This document shows positions 17,180 to 26,706 of a DNA stretch of 64,000 nucleotides, in pieces. The stretch is taken from assembly GCF_006874705.1 (NCBI RefSeq), contig NZ_CP035382.1:3038001-3102000 (forward strand), given 5' to 3'. The notes below the pieces were generated by a model. The model saw nothing but the letters and a program-made list of their open reading frames with translations, searched no databases and was not told where the DNA came from. Both the position numbers and the translations under genes were made by a program. This DNA is from Leclercia adecarboxylata. GTDB taxonomy: Bacteria; Pseudomonadota; Gammaproteobacteria; Enterobacterales; Enterobacteriaceae. Within the stretch, counting starts at the first letter, position 1. Each line of letters starts with the position of its first letter.

Positions 17180-19420
17180 TCAGAACTGCGTATTCACGCT
17201 CATATACCAGGTGCGGCCCGGTTCGTTATAGGTATACGCCCCTGCGCCATACATATAGGCCCCGGTGGTGGTATTCCCGGTGGTCTGGGCATTACCTGCA
17301 CGCCACTGGCGTTTATCGAAGACGTTATCCACGCCGCCGGTCAGGCTGACGTATTTGGTTACGTCCCAGGTCGCGCTCAGGCCGACGATGCTGTAAGGGC
17401 TGACTTCGTCCTTCTCAGAACCGCTCACCGGCTGACCTTTGTAGTTATACTTCTTCGGCTGCTGCTTGCCGTACCAGGTGAAGGTCGACTGCAGGGAGAC
17501 ATCCTGCTGTACCTGCCAGCTCAGGGTTGAGTTCAGCGTGTACTCTGGGATGATCGACAGACGGTCGCCGGTCTCCTTGTTCTTGCTTTGCAGCATGTAG
17601 GTAATGTTGTTGGTCCAGTTGATGGTGTCGCTGACCGGCACGTTCAGGGTGCCCTCCAGCCCTTCCACTACAGCTTTCGGCACGTTTTCCCACTGGTAGA
17701 TATCGGTCTGCACCTTACCGGAAGAGGTATGACCCACCGGGGCATAGCCCGCTTCAATCTTGTCGCGGTAGTCGTTACGGAACCAGGTCACGCCCGCCAG
17801 CCAGCCGTCGCGTTTCCACTCCAGGCCAATCTCTTTATTGATGCTGGTTTCGGCTTTCAGATCCTCGTTACCCAGCATATAGCAGCCGACGCCGTCTGCA
17901 CTCGCGTAGCAACCCTGGCCCTTGCTGTAGAGCAGGTAGTTCGGGTTGGTCTGGTACAGGCTCGGGGCTTTATAGGCCCGGGCGATCCCCATCTTCAGGG
18001 TAAAATCATCCCCCAGCCCTTGCGACAGGTTCAGCGACGGGCTCCAGTTGTTGCCCACGATAGAGTGATGATCGAAGCGCAGCGCCGGGGTCAGCATGGT
18101 GCTGTCGGTCAGCTCCATGTTGTTCTCCGCGAACAGAGAGAAGATCTCCGCATCGGAGTACGGGCTGCGGCTGTCACTCATTCCCGGAACAGCACCGCCC
18201 TGCAGGGCCTGACCATTGGAGGACATATCCTTCATCCGCTGCTGATCCCACTCGGTACCCAGGGTCAGGTTCTGGTTGACGATAAAGTCGATCGGCAGGT
18301 TGATTTCGCTGTGCAGCATCACGTCGGACAGGTCGGTGTCGGTGAATTTGTTGCTGTTAAACAGCCCTTCCAGGCCGCCCGCCAGCCCTTCACCCAGACG
18401 GGAGTTGCGGGTGTGTTCGTACTGCGCCCAGTTGTTAGTTGTGATGCCGTTATCCCAGCCGCCGGTCCAGGTGACCGCGAAGTTCTGGCGATAGAGACGG
18501 TTAGTCTCTTTGCCGTAGTTCTTCTTCACCAGCCCGTTGCTGCTGTTATCGTTGTTGGTGTTCTGGGTATCGCCCGCGTAGAGGTTATTCTGACGGCTGT
18601 AACCCGCTTCGAACTGCAGGGCCTGCATCGGGGCAAAGTCCCAGCGCAGCACGCCGTTGACGTCTTTATTCTCGACCCCTTCACGGCCAGCAGGCAGCGT
18701 ATCGGCATAGGCGCCGGTACGTTCAGACTGATGGCCCTGGTTGATGTCCCAGGCATCGGCCTGGGTTTTATCCAGGTTGCCGTACAGGCGGAAGCTGAAA
18801 TCCCCGCCCAGCGGGCCATTGAGGCTAAAGTTGGTGCGTTTGGTGGAGCCTTCTTCATCGTGCTCAGGGGCATTCAGATAGGTGTTCCAGGAGCCATGCC
18901 ACTCGTTGCTGACCTTTTTGGTGATGATGTTCACCACGCCGCCCGCCGCGCCGTTACCGTAACGCGCAGCGGCGGGGCCACGGATCACTTCGATGCGCTC
19001 GATCATCTCTGGCGGCACCCAGCCGGTATCGCCGCGGGTGTCACGCTCGCCGCGCCAGCCCAGACGGATGGAGTTACGGCTGGTCACCGGCTTACCGTCA
19101 ATCAGGATCAGGGTGTTTTCCGGGCCCATGCCGCGGATATCAATCTGGCGGTTGTTGCCGCGCTGGCCGCTGGTGGAGTTACCGGTGAGGTTGACGCCCG
19201 GCATGGTGCGGATAATCTCTGACACATCGCGTGCCGCCGGGTTTTTACGAATTTCATCGGCGGTGATGGTCGATACGCCCGGTGCCTGCAGGTTCTGCTC
19301 GGCGGCGGTGATCACCATGGTGTCTTCGTTGCCCGCGGTATCGGCTGCCATCGCAGGCAGTGCCACACCGTAAATCCCCAGATTGACCAGTAAGGCCAGT
19401 GAGTGAAGCTTGTTATTCAT
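17180..19420 (-). CDS. fepA: Ferric enterobactin TonB-dependent outer membrane receptor
   Basis: 746-aa receptor that brings ferric enterobactin across the outer membrane using TonB energy. Signal peptide to about residue 25 (ALPAMA|AD), then a TonB box DTMVITAAEQ, a plug domain with GPENTLILIDGKP and VIRGPAAARYGNGAAGGV, a 22-strand barrel, and a terminal Phe (VNTQF) as recognised by the BAM complex. Start at 19420 (MNNKLHSL; AGGAC upstream) rather than an upstream in-frame codon. Divergent from fes across a Fur-type box. Confidence 0.96.
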   Translation of the reverse strand: MNNKLHSLALLVNLGIYGVALPAMAADTAGNEDTMVITAAEQNLQAPGVSTITADEIRKNPAARDVSEIIRTMPGVNLTGNSTSGQRGNNRQIDIRGMGPENTLILIDGKPVTSRNSIRLGWRGERDTRGDTGWVPPEMIERIEVIRGPAAARYGNGAAGGVVNIITKKVSNEWHGSWNTYLNAPEHDEEGSTKRTNFSLNGPLGGDFSFRLYGNLDKTQADAWDINQGHQSERTGAYADTLPAGREGVENKDVNGVLRWDFAPMQALQFEAGYSRQNNLYAGDTQNTNNDNSSNGLVKKNYGKETNRLYRQNFAVTWTGGWDNGITTNNWAQYEHTRNSRLGEGLAGGLEGLFNSNKFTDTDLSDVMLHSEINLPIDFIVNQNLTLGTEWDQQRMKDMSSNGQALQGGAVPGMSDSRSPYSDAEIFSLFAENNMELTDSTMLTPALRFDHHSIVGNNWSPSLNLSQGLGDDFTLKMGIARAYKAPSLYQTNPNYLLYSKGQGCYASADGVGCYMLGNEDLKAETSINKEIGLEWKRDGWLAGVTWFRNDYRDKIEAGYAPVGHTSSGKVQTDIYQWENVPKAVVEGLEGTLNVPVSDTINWTNNITYMLQSKNKETGDRLSIIPEYTLNSTLSWQVQQDVSLQSTFTWYGKQQPKKYNYKGQPVSGSEKDEVSPYSIVGLSATWDVTKYVSLTGGVDNVFDKRQWRAGNAQTTGNTTTGAYMYGAGAYTYNEPGRTWYMSVNTQF

Positions 19421-19593
19421 TGTATGTCCTGCTTTTCGATGCCGCATGCCTCATGGCTCCGTCCCGAATGGGTGAGGCGGCGGGAGGCTATCGCCCGCAG
19501 TCTGCGAAAACCCCTCAGTCCTGAGTCAGTACGCAGCGCATGGCATGGTTATTTAATGTTCGCGCTTCCCACAGCGCGCCCATACGCTATTGC

Positions 19594-19628
19594 AAATGAA
19601 AATAGTTATCAATAATATTATCGATATT
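19594..19628. promoter_or_regulatory. Fur-type operator between fepA and fes
   Basis: GCAAATGAAAATAGTTATCA followed by ATAATATTATCG. This matches the layout of the bidirectional E. coli fepA-fes control region, where Fur-Fe(II) represses both genes. Confidence 0.78.
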
Positions 19629-19674
19629 GTTTATCTTTTATCAAAAAAACAGAACAGGTCATGGGGTTATATCG

Positions 19675-20877
19675 GTGACGACGCTGGAAACGGGAAGTGA
19701 CGCCTGGTGGCAGTCGAAACAGGGGCCCGAAGGGGTGCGGGAAGGGGATCACTATCGGGTGACCTTCTGGTGGCGCGATCCGGGCGGAACAGAGCAGACT
19801 TCGCCGCTGAAGCGGGTATGGCTCTATATCACAGGCGTGACCGATCACCACCACAATGCCCGTCCGCAGACGCTGGAGCGCATTGCCGGCACCGACGTCT
19901 GGCAGTGGCAGGGCGAGTTCAGCCCAAACTGGCGGGGTAGCTACTGCTTTATCCCATCTGTTCACGAGGACGACTTCAGCGAGGCGGTGTTTGCCACCGA
20001 TCCGCCGGACCGCATGGCCCTGCGCGAAGGCTGGCGCAAGCTGTTGCCGGGCGCTATTGCCGATCCGCTAAACCGCCAGCACTGGCGCGGCGGGCGCGGT
20101 CATCCGGTCTCGGCGCTGGAGATGCCCGAGGCACCGGTTCAGCCGGGCTGGGATCGGCTCGATACCCCTTATATGCCCCCGCAGTGTATTTCATGGCAGA
20201 GCGCCAGGCTTGGCAACACCCGCCGGGTCTGGATCTTTACCACCGGCGAGGATACCTCTGACGAGCGCCCGCTGGCGGTGCTGCTCGACGGCCAGTTCTG
20301 GGCCGAAAGTATGCCAATCTGGCCCGCGCTTTCTGCGCTCACCGCCGCAGGCCAGCTGCCGTCCGCCGTTTATGTGCTGATCGACGTTATCGATACCGCC
20401 CATCGCAGCCACGAGCTGCCCTGCAACCCCGACTTCTGGCTGGCGGTGCAGGAGGAATTACTCCCGCAGGTGCAGGCGCTGGCCCCGTTCAGCGACCGGG
20501 CCGATCGCACGGTGGTCGCCGGACAGAGCTTTGGCGGGCTCTCGGCGCTCTATGCCGGACTGCACTGGCCCGGGCGTTTTGCCTGCGTGCTCAGCCAGTC
20601 GGGATCCTTCTGGTGGCCCCATCGCGGTGGCAAACAGGACGGCGTGATTATCGAACAACTCAAAAACCAACAGCTGTCGGCGCAGGGACTGCGCATTGTC
20701 CTTGAGGCGGGGCGACGCGAACCGCTGATCTACCGCGCGTGCCAGGCGCTGTACGCCGAGCTACAGCACACACAGCAGCAGGTTTACTGGCGTCCGGTGG
20801 ACGGCGGACATGATGCACTTTGCTGGCGGGGAGGGCTGACGCAGGGGCTGATGACTCTCTGGCAGCCGCTTATTTAA
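19675..20877 (+). CDS. fes: Enterobactin/ferric enterobactin esterase
   Basis: 400-aa cytoplasmic esterase that hydrolyses ferric enterobactin to release iron. It has an N-terminal Fes domain (WWQSKQGPEGVREG, VWLYITGVTDHHHN) and an alpha/beta-hydrolase domain with nucleophile motif GQSFGGLSALYAG and catalytic-His region DGGHDALCW. The GTG at 19675 is chosen because the next residues (TTLETGSDAWWQSK) align with the E. coli N-terminus; an upstream TTG would add 16 unaligned residues. First gene of the fes-ybdZ-entF operon. Confidence 0.95.
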   Translation: MTTLETGSDAWWQSKQGPEGVREGDHYRVTFWWRDPGGTEQTSPLKRVWLYITGVTDHHHNARPQTLERIAGTDVWQWQGEFSPNWRGSYCFIPSVHEDDFSEAVFATDPPDRMALREGWRKLLPGAIADPLNRQHWRGGRGHPVSALEMPEAPVQPGWDRLDTPYMPPQCISWQSARLGNTRRVWIFTTGEDTSDERPLAVLLDGQFWAESMPIWPALSALTAAGQLPSAVYVLIDVIDTAHRSHELPCNPDFWLAVQEELLPQVQALAPFSDRADRTVVAGQSFGGLSALYAGLHWPGRFACVLSQSGSFWWPHRGGKQDGVIIEQLKNQQLSAQGLRIVLEAGRREPLIYRACQALYAELQHTQQQVYWRPVDGGHDALCWRGGLTQGLMTLWQPLI

Positions 20878-20891
20878 TAATGGAGTCTGGT

Positions 20892-21104
20892 ATGGAATTC
20901 AGTAACCCCTTCGACGATCCGCAGGGCCTGTTCGCCATTGTGCAAAACGCCCAACAGCAGTACAGCCTGTGGCCGCAGCAGTGCGCCCTGCCTGAGGGCT
21001 GGCGCGTGGTGTGCGAGCCGCAGTCGCAGGAAGCCTGTCAGCAGTGGCTTGCAGCCCAGTGGCAAACCCTGATCCCGGCCCATTTTGCACAGGTGACCCC
21101 ATGA
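20892..21104 (+). CDS. ybdZ: MbtH-family protein, EntF partner
   Basis: 70-aa MbtH-like protein that binds the adenylation domain of EntF and supports its activity. It contains the family signature NPFDD, then SLWP and LPEGW. ATG 20892 has GGAG six bases upstream; an ATG at 20880 in frame is less well placed. Its stop overlaps the entF start (ATGA), so translation is coupled. Confidence 0.93.
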   Translation: MEFSNPFDDPQGLFAIVQNAQQQYSLWPQQCALPEGWRVVCEPQSQEACQQWLAAQWQTLIPAHFAQVTP

Positions 21105-24100
21105 GCGCACAACTTCCTCTCGTGGCCGCCCAGCCGGGGATCTGGATGGCGGAACAGCTTTCCGACCTGCCCAACGCCTGGAGCGTGGCCCATTACGTCG
21201 AGCTGATCGGCCCGGTTGATGCGCCGCTGCTGGCGAAAGCGGTGGTGGCGGGCATGATGCAGGCCGACACCCTGCGTACGCGGTTTACCGAGGACAACGG
21301 CGAGATCGGGCAGTGGGTGGACGAGAGTGCTACCCTGCCGGAGCCGCAGATTATTGACCTTCGCGCTCACGCCGATCCGCATGCCGCGGCGCAGGCGCAG
21401 ATGCACGCCGATCTTAACCAGAACCTGCGCGTCGACAGCGGCCAGCCGCTGGCTTTCCACCTGCTGATTCAGGTGGCGGACAACCGCTGGTACTGGTATC
21501 AGCGCTATCACCATTTAGTGGTGGATGGTTTCAGCTTCCCCGCTATTACCCGTCAGATCGCCGCCATTTATCGCGCCTGGTCTAACGGCGACGCCACGCC
21601 GGCGTCGCCGTTTACGCCCTTTGCCGAGGTGGTGGAGGAGTATCAGCGCTACCGCGACAGCGAGGCGTATGTCCGCGACGGTGCTTTCTGGGCCGGGCAG
21701 CGTAAGCAGCTCCCGCCGCCGGTATCGCTCTCCAGCGCACCGCTGCCGGGTCGCGCCGCGACCACCGACATTCTGCGCCTGAAGCTTACCGCCGATCGTT
21801 ACGCCTTCAGCCAGCTCGCCAGTACCAGCCAGATCCAGCGCACCGACCTCGCTCTGGCGCTGGTGGCCCTGTGGCTCGCCCGTCTGACCGGACGCATGAA
21901 CTATGCCGCCGGGTTTATCTTTATGCGCCGGATGGGCTCCGCGGCGCTCACCGCTACCGGGCCGGTGCTGAACGTGCTGCCGCTGGCGGTGAACATCAAC
22001 GCTCAGGAGACGCTGCCGGAGCTGGCCCAGCGCCTGGCCGGGCAGATGAAAAAGATGCGTCGCCATCAGCGGTATGACGCCGAGCAGATCGTCCGCGACA
22101 GCGGGCGCACCGCCAGCGACGAGGCGCTGTTTGGCCCGGTGTTTAACGTCAAGGTCTTCGACTACCAGCTGGATATCGATGGCGTTCAGGCGGTGACGCA
22201 TACCCTCGCCACCGGCCCGGTCAACGACCTTGAGATGGCGCTGTTCCCGGACGAGCAGGGCGGTCTGAGCATTGAGATCCTCGCCAACAAGCAGCGTTAC
22301 GATGAGGCCACCCTTGTGCGCCACGTCGATCGCCTGCATGGGTTGCTGGCGCAGTTTGCCGCCAATATCGACCTGCGCTGCGGCGAGGCCGAAACGGTTT
22401 CTGACGCCGAATATCAGCAGCTGGAAAAGATTAACCAGACAGCGGTTCCTCTGCCGCTCACCACCCTGAGCGCGCTGGTGGCGGAGCAGGCGGCGAAAAC
22501 CCCGGACGCCCCGGCGCTGGCTGATGCGCACCACGAACTGACCTACCGCCAGATGCGCGAGCAGGTGGTGGCCCTGGCGAACCAGCTGCGTGCCCGGGGC
22601 GTGAAGCCCGGCGACAGCGTGGCGGTGGCGTTACCGCGTTCGGTGTTCCTGACGCTGGCCCTGCACGCCATCGTCGAAGCGGGGGCCGCGTGGCTGCCGC
22701 TGGACACCGGATATCCTGACGATCGTCTGCAGATGATGATCGAGGACGCGAAGCCGTCGCTGTTAATCACCACCGACGACCAGCGCCCGCGCTTTAACCA
22801 TCCGGCTCTTTTTAGTTACAACACACTAATGCCTGCGGAGAGCAGCGCACCGCTCAACCTCAGTGCCCCGGAACAGACCGCCTATATCATCTTTACCTCC
22901 GGCTCAACAGGACGGCCGAAAGGGGTGATGGTCGGCCAGACCGCCATCGTCAACCGCCTGCTGTGGATGCAAAACCACTACCCGCTCACCGCCGCCGACG
23001 TGGTGGCGCAAAAAACGCCGTGCAGCTTTGACGTCTCGGTGTGGGAGTTCTGGTGGCCGTTTATCGCCGGGGCGAAGCTGGTGATGGCCGAGCCGGAGGC
23101 GCACCGCGATCCGCTGGCGATGCAGGACTTCTTCGCGAAGTACGGCGTCACCACCACCCACTTTGTGCCGTCGATGCTGGCGGCCTTTGTCGCCTCGCTG
23201 ACTCCGGAAAACGCCGCCTGCTGCGCCAGCCTGAAGCAGGTGTTCTGCAGCGGCGAAGCCCTGCCGACCGCGCTGTGCCGGGAGTGGGAGCAGCTCACCC
23301 ATGCGCCGCTGCATAACCTCTACGGCCCGACCGAAGCGGCAGTGGACGTCAGCTGGTATCCGGCCTTTGGCCCGGAACTGGCGGCGATAGAGGGCAACAG
23401 CGTGCCGATCGGCTTCCCGGTGTGGAATACCGGCCTGCGCATTCTGGATGCGATGATGCGCCCGGTGCCGTTCGGCGTGGCGGGCGATCTTTATCTTACC
23501 GGGATCCAACTGGCGCAGGGCTACCTGGGCCGCCCGGATCTGACCGCCAGCCGCTTTATCGCCGACCCGTTCGCGCCGGGCGAGCGCATGTACCGCACCG
23601 GAGACGTGGCCCGCTGGCTGGATAACGGCGCGGTGGAGTATCTGGGTCGCAGCGACGATCAGCTGAAAATTCGCGGCCAGCGCATCGAGCTGGGGGAAAT
23701 CGACCGGGCGATGCTGACCCTGCCGGACGTGGCTCAGGCGGTAACCCATGCCTGCGTCATCAACCAGGCGGCGGACACCGGCGGCGATGCCCGTCAGCTG
23801 GTGGGCTATGTGGTCTCGGAATCCGGCCTGCCGCTGGATCGCGACGCGCTTTTAACTGCCCTGAAAACCCAGCTGCCGCCGCATATGGTGCCGGTGGTGT
23901 TACTGCAACTCAGTGCGCTGCCCCTCAGCGCCAACGGCAAGCTGGATCGCAAGGCGCTGCCGCTGCCGGAGCTGACGATGAAGACCCGGGGTCGCGCACC
24001 GGAAAGCGACGCCGAACAGGCGATTGCCGTGGCGTTTTCTGCCCTGCTGGGCTGCGAGATCAACGACATCGAGGCGGATTTCTTCGCCCTCGGCGGCCAC

Positions 24101-24964
24101 TCGCTGCTGGCGATGCGCCTTGCCGCCAGCCTGAGCCGCCACTTTGCCCGCCAGGTTACCCCCGGCCAGGTGATGGTGGCCTCGACGGTGGGCAAGCTGA
24201 GCGCCCTGCTGGGATCCGACATCAGCGACGAGCAGGCCCGGCGTCTGGGCTACGAGACGATTTTGCCCCTGCGCGAAAGCCACGGCCCGACGCTGTTCTG
24301 CTTCCATCCGGCCTCCGGTTTTGCCTGGCAGTTCAGCGTCCTGGCGCGCTATCTCAATCCGCGCTGGTCGATTACCGGTATCCAGTCGCCGCGACCGGGA
24401 CCGATGCAGCACTGCGCCACCCTGGACGAGGTGATTGACCAGCACCTGGCGACGCTACGCGCCCAGCAGCCGCACGGGCCTTATCACCTGTTCGGCTACT
24501 CTCTCGGCGGCACGCTGGCACAGGGCATCGCCGCCCGCCTGCGTGGGCAAGGGGAAGCTGTTGCGTTCCTTGGCCTGCTGGATACCTGGCCGCCGGAGAC
24601 GCAAAACTGGCGTGAAAAAGAGGCTAACGGCCTCGATCCGGAGGTCTTAGCGGAGATCGAGCGTGAGCGTCAGGCGTTCCTCGCCGCCCAGCAGGGGCAG
24701 GCATCCGGGGAGCTGTTCAGCGCCATCGAGGGCAACTATGCCGATGCGGTGCGTCTGTTGACCACGGCGCACAGCGCGAAGTTCGACGGCAAAGCGACGC
24801 TGTTTGTTGCCGAACGCACGCGAACCATGGACCCGCTCGCCGCCTGGGCACCGTGGGTGGGGGAGCTGGAGCTCTATCACCAGGACTGCGCCCACGTGGA
24901 CATCATCTCCCCGCAGGCGTTTGAGACGATAGGACCGGTGATGAAGAGGATTCTGGGGGAGTAA
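21101..24964 (+). CDS. entF: Enterobactin non-ribosomal peptide synthetase, serine module
   Basis: 1287-aa synthetase that activates L-serine, joins it to 2,3-dihydroxybenzoyl-EntB and cyclises three units into enterobactin. Domains in order: condensation (HHLVVDG, first His near 137), adenylation (about 470-970; FTSGSTGRPKGVM, NLYGPTEAAVD, YRTGDVARW), peptidyl carrier (LGGHSLLAM, phosphopantetheine Ser about 1001), thioesterase (FGYSLGG, Ser about 1134; terminal His in DCAHVDI). Length is within a few residues of E. coli EntF. Three REP units follow; fepE, which comes next in E. coli, is absent. Confidence 0.96.
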   Translation: MSAQLPLVAAQPGIWMAEQLSDLPNAWSVAHYVELIGPVDAPLLAKAVVAGMMQADTLRTRFTEDNGEIGQWVDESATLPEPQIIDLRAHADPHAAAQAQMHADLNQNLRVDSGQPLAFHLLIQVADNRWYWYQRYHHLVVDGFSFPAITRQIAAIYRAWSNGDATPASPFTPFAEVVEEYQRYRDSEAYVRDGAFWAGQRKQLPPPVSLSSAPLPGRAATTDILRLKLTADRYAFSQLASTSQIQRTDLALALVALWLARLTGRMNYAAGFIFMRRMGSAALTATGPVLNVLPLAVNINAQETLPELAQRLAGQMKKMRRHQRYDAEQIVRDSGRTASDEALFGPVFNVKVFDYQLDIDGVQAVTHTLATGPVNDLEMALFPDEQGGLSIEILANKQRYDEATLVRHVDRLHGLLAQFAANIDLRCGEAETVSDAEYQQLEKINQTAVPLPLTTLSALVAEQAAKTPDAPALADAHHELTYRQMREQVVALANQLRARGVKPGDSVAVALPRSVFLTLALHAIVEAGAAWLPLDTGYPDDRLQMMIEDAKPSLLITTDDQRPRFNHPALFSYNTLMPAESSAPLNLSAPEQTAYIIFTSGSTGRPKGVMVGQTAIVNRLLWMQNHYPLTAADVVAQKTPCSFDVSVWEFWWPFIAGAKLVMAEPEAHRDPLAMQDFFAKYGVTTTHFVPSMLAAFVASLTPENAACCASLKQVFCSGEALPTALCREWEQLTHAPLHNLYGPTEAAVDVSWYPAFGPELAAIEGNSVPIGFPVWNTGLRILDAMMRPVPFGVAGDLYLTGIQLAQGYLGRPDLTASRFIADPFAPGERMYRTGDVARWLDNGAVEYLGRSDDQLKIRGQRIELGEIDRAMLTLPDVAQAVTHACVINQAADTGGDARQLVGYVVSESGLPLDRDALLTALKTQLPPHMVPVVLLQLSALPLSANGKLDRKALPLPELTMKTRGRAPESDAEQAIAVAFSALLGCEINDIEADFFALGGHSLLAMRLAASLSRHFARQVTPGQVMVASTVGKLSALLGSDISDEQARRLGYETILPLRESHGPTLFCFHPASGFAWQFSVLARYLNPRWSITGIQSPRPGPMQHCATLDEVIDQHLATLRAQQPHGPYHLFGYSLGGTLAQGIAARLRGQGEAVAFLGLLDTWPPETQNWREKEANGLDPEVLAEIERERQAFLAAQQGQASGELFSAIEGNYADAVRLLTTAHSAKFDGKATLFVAERTRTMDPLAAWAPWVGELELYHQDCAHVDIISPQAFETIGPVMKRILGE

Positions 24965-24968
24965 AAAC

Positions 24969-25105
24969 GCCCGGTGGCGCTGCGCTTGCCGGGCCTGGGG
25001 TCCGTGCCGTAATGGGTTTCGTAGGCCGGGTAAGGCGAAGCCGCCACCCGGCGTTGCAGCAGCGTTGCGGCTGACGCCCGGCGGCGCTACGCTTGCCGGG
25101 CCTAC
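24969..25105. repeat. REP cluster (three units)
   Basis: Three REP palindromes in alternating orientation downstream of entF, separated by 30-45 bases. The middle unit is of the GGCGAAGCCGCCACCCGGC type, the outer two of the GCCCGG(T/C)GGCGCT type. Confidence 0.88.
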
Positions 25106-25122
25106 GGAAAACGCGGGTCTGT

Positions 25123-25614
25123 TTATAATTTGAATAAGGCGGGGTTATTTTTCTTTGCATAGAGTTCTGTTCTGAGCTGGTTTAATAAATCGCTAAGGCT
25201 GTCGAGTAAAAACGATGAAAAGCCTTCTCTACCCAGGCTGGTTTCATATACTGCCGATGGAATAAAGCGCGTCATTTCATTATAAAAATGACCTTCGGCG
25301 ATGATTGCTGGAAGAGAATCAATTCTGATCTGAATTAATTGCTCAAAATTCTCGATCTTATAGTCAGCGAGTTTTTGACTCACCAGCCCGACATTCATTT
25401 TTGCGCCTTGCTGTTTTAACCAGATCAAATCCCACATATCGCGATATCGGATCCTGAGGGTACTTGCAGGTAGCGAGACCAGTTTATCCGCCATGATCTC
25501 ATCTAATGATTCGACTCTGATGAGGGTATCGCTATAGCCGTCAGGCAACACGCTGTAATTGCGCACGAGCTGTCGGTACGAGTAGGTATAAGCGGGGCGC
25601 GCGGTTGTAGACAT
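25123..25614 (-). pseudogene. AbiEii/AbiGii-type nucleotidyltransferase toxin, C-terminal remnant
   Basis: The frame reads PDGYSDTLIRVESLDEIMAD, then KLVSLPAST and RYRDMWDLIWLKQQGA, which is the C-terminal half of AbiEii-like toxins. The N-terminal half with the catalytic GS-x-LD nucleotidyltransferase motif is missing. The open frame begins inside the antitoxin remnant, at about the junction near 25600, in a different frame. The toxin should be inactive. Alternative: a short frame expressed from the internal ATG at 25614; no Shine-Dalgarno supports that. Confidence 0.68.
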
Positions 25615-25789
25615 AAACTCCCTGTACCGCGCGGGTCAGGATATTTGCCTCAACAAGACGTTTAAGGGAAGCTTTCAGCGTGCAGTCTGACTCATCAGAA
25701 AACAGGTATTTCAGGTCGTTTATATGAAAAACATACCTTCCGTGTCGGCTGAAAGTATCCAGGGTGTTAATGGCGGTCAGTTTATCCAT
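25541..25789 (-). pseudogene. AbiEi-type antitoxin, N-terminal remnant
   Basis: 82 codons from ATG 25789. The winged-HTH N-terminal domain is intact (RHGRYVFHINDLKYLF, TLKASLKRLVEANILTRA) up to GVYVYN, after which family members continue for about 100 residues; here the frame runs into toxin-derived DNA and stops. AbiEi antitoxins repress their own promoter by this N-terminal part, so DNA binding might survive. About 0.75 kb seems to have been deleted, spanning the antitoxin 3' half and toxin 5' half. Confidence 0.68.
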
Positions 25790-25801
25790 GGCGCTATCTC
25801 T

Positions 25802-25833
25802 ACAAAAAAGACATCTCCAAGTGTTTTTAGTGT
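25802..25833. promoter_or_regulatory. Candidate AbiEi operator, proximal inverted repeat
   Basis: ACAAAAAAGACATC and GTGTTTTTAGTGT form an imperfect inverted repeat just upstream of the antitoxin remnant. Its arms match those of the perfect repeat at 25864-25895. AbiE systems are known to be autoregulated through two such repeats. Confidence 0.55.
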
Positions 25834-25863
25834 GCACATAGCGAGTTTAACATAGTTATATAA

Positions 25864-25895
25864 ACACTAAAGACACCATTAGGTGTCTTTAGTGT
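25864..25895. promoter_or_regulatory. Candidate AbiEi operator, distal inverted repeat; possible fepC terminator
   Basis: Perfect 14-base arms ACACTAAAGACACC / GGTGTCTTTAGTGT with loop ATTA. It is directly downstream of fepC, so on the minus strand it could also end that transcript, though the following T-run is weak. Confidence 0.58.
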
Positions 25896-25911
25896 AGAGA
25901 TATTTTTTATT

Positions 25912-26706
25912 TTACCGCCGTCCCAGTGGCACCACCAGCGGGGAGCCCGCCACCGGATCGTCAATAATCATGCAGCGCATCCCGTAGATCCGCTCGATCA
26001 GTTCCGGGGTGACAATATCTTTCGGCGCCCCCTCGGCCACAATCTTTCCGTCACGCAGGGCAATCAGATGGGTGGCATAGCGGCAGGCCTGGTTCAGGTC
26101 ATGCAGCACCGCCGCAAGGGTAAAGCCCTGGGTGCGGTTCAGGTCGCTCAGCAGCTCCAGCAGGTCGATCTGATGGCTGATATCCAGCCAGGTGGTCGGC
26201 TCATCCAGCAGCATGATCGATGTCTCCTGGGCCAGCACCATCGCAATCCACGCCCGCTGACGCTGTCCACCGGAGAGGGTATCCACGCTCTGCGCCGCCA
26301 GGTCGGTAATACCGGTGGCCTGCATCGCTTTGGTGACCGCCAGTTCATCCTCTTTACGCCAGCGGGTAAACAGCGGCTGGTGCGGATAGCGCCCGCGCGC
26401 CACCAGCTCCTGCACCGTGATATCCCCCGGCGTAGTGGCGTTTTGCGCCAGCAGCCCGACCCGGCGCGCCACCTCTTTGCTGGCAAAGCGCTGGATCTGC
26501 TCGCCATCGAGGAAAACGTTGCCATGAAGCGGCGTCATCAGGCGGCTGAGGGTGCGCAGCAGGGTCGATTTCCCGCAGCCGTTAGGGCCGATAATGGCGG
26601 TGAAGTGGCCGTCGGGGATCGCCACCTGCAAATTTTCAGCCACGGTTTTTTTGCCGTAGCCGAGGGTCAGATTTTCGCCGCGCAAGCGGGTCAGATTGGC
26701 ACTCAT
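25912..26706 (-). CDS. fepC: Ferric enterobactin ABC transporter ATPase
   Basis: 264-aa cytoplasmic ATPase powering inner-membrane uptake of ferric enterobactin by FepDG. Walker A GPNGCGKST, signature LSGGQRQRAWIAMVLAQ, Walker B MLLDEPTTWLD, and the H-loop in VLHDLNQA. Start at 26706 (MSANLTRL), where the ATG overlaps the fepG stop; upstream codons belong to fepG in another frame. Confidence 0.95.
   Translation of the reverse strand: MSANLTRLRGENLTLGYGKKTVAENLQVAIPDGHFTAIIGPNGCGKSTLLRTLSRLMTPLHGNVFLDGEQIQRFASKEVARRVGLLAQNATTPGDITVQELVARGRYPHQPLFTRWRKEDELAVTKAMQATGITDLAAQSVDTLSGGQRQRAWIAMVLAQETSIMLLDEPTTWLDISHQIDLLELLSDLNRTQGFTLAAVLHDLNQACRYATHLIALRDGKIVAEGAPKDIVTPELIERIYGMRCMIIDDPVAGSPLVVPLGRR

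Noticed and set aside
17588..19222. 544-codon open frame on the plus strand
   Set aside because: Antisense shadow of fepA without recognisable motifs or ribosome site.
25123..25614. Independent small gene of 163 codons
   Set aside because: It begins inside the antitoxin remnant without a ribosome site, and its sequence matches only the C-terminal half of AbiEii-type toxins, so a deletion remnant is more likely.
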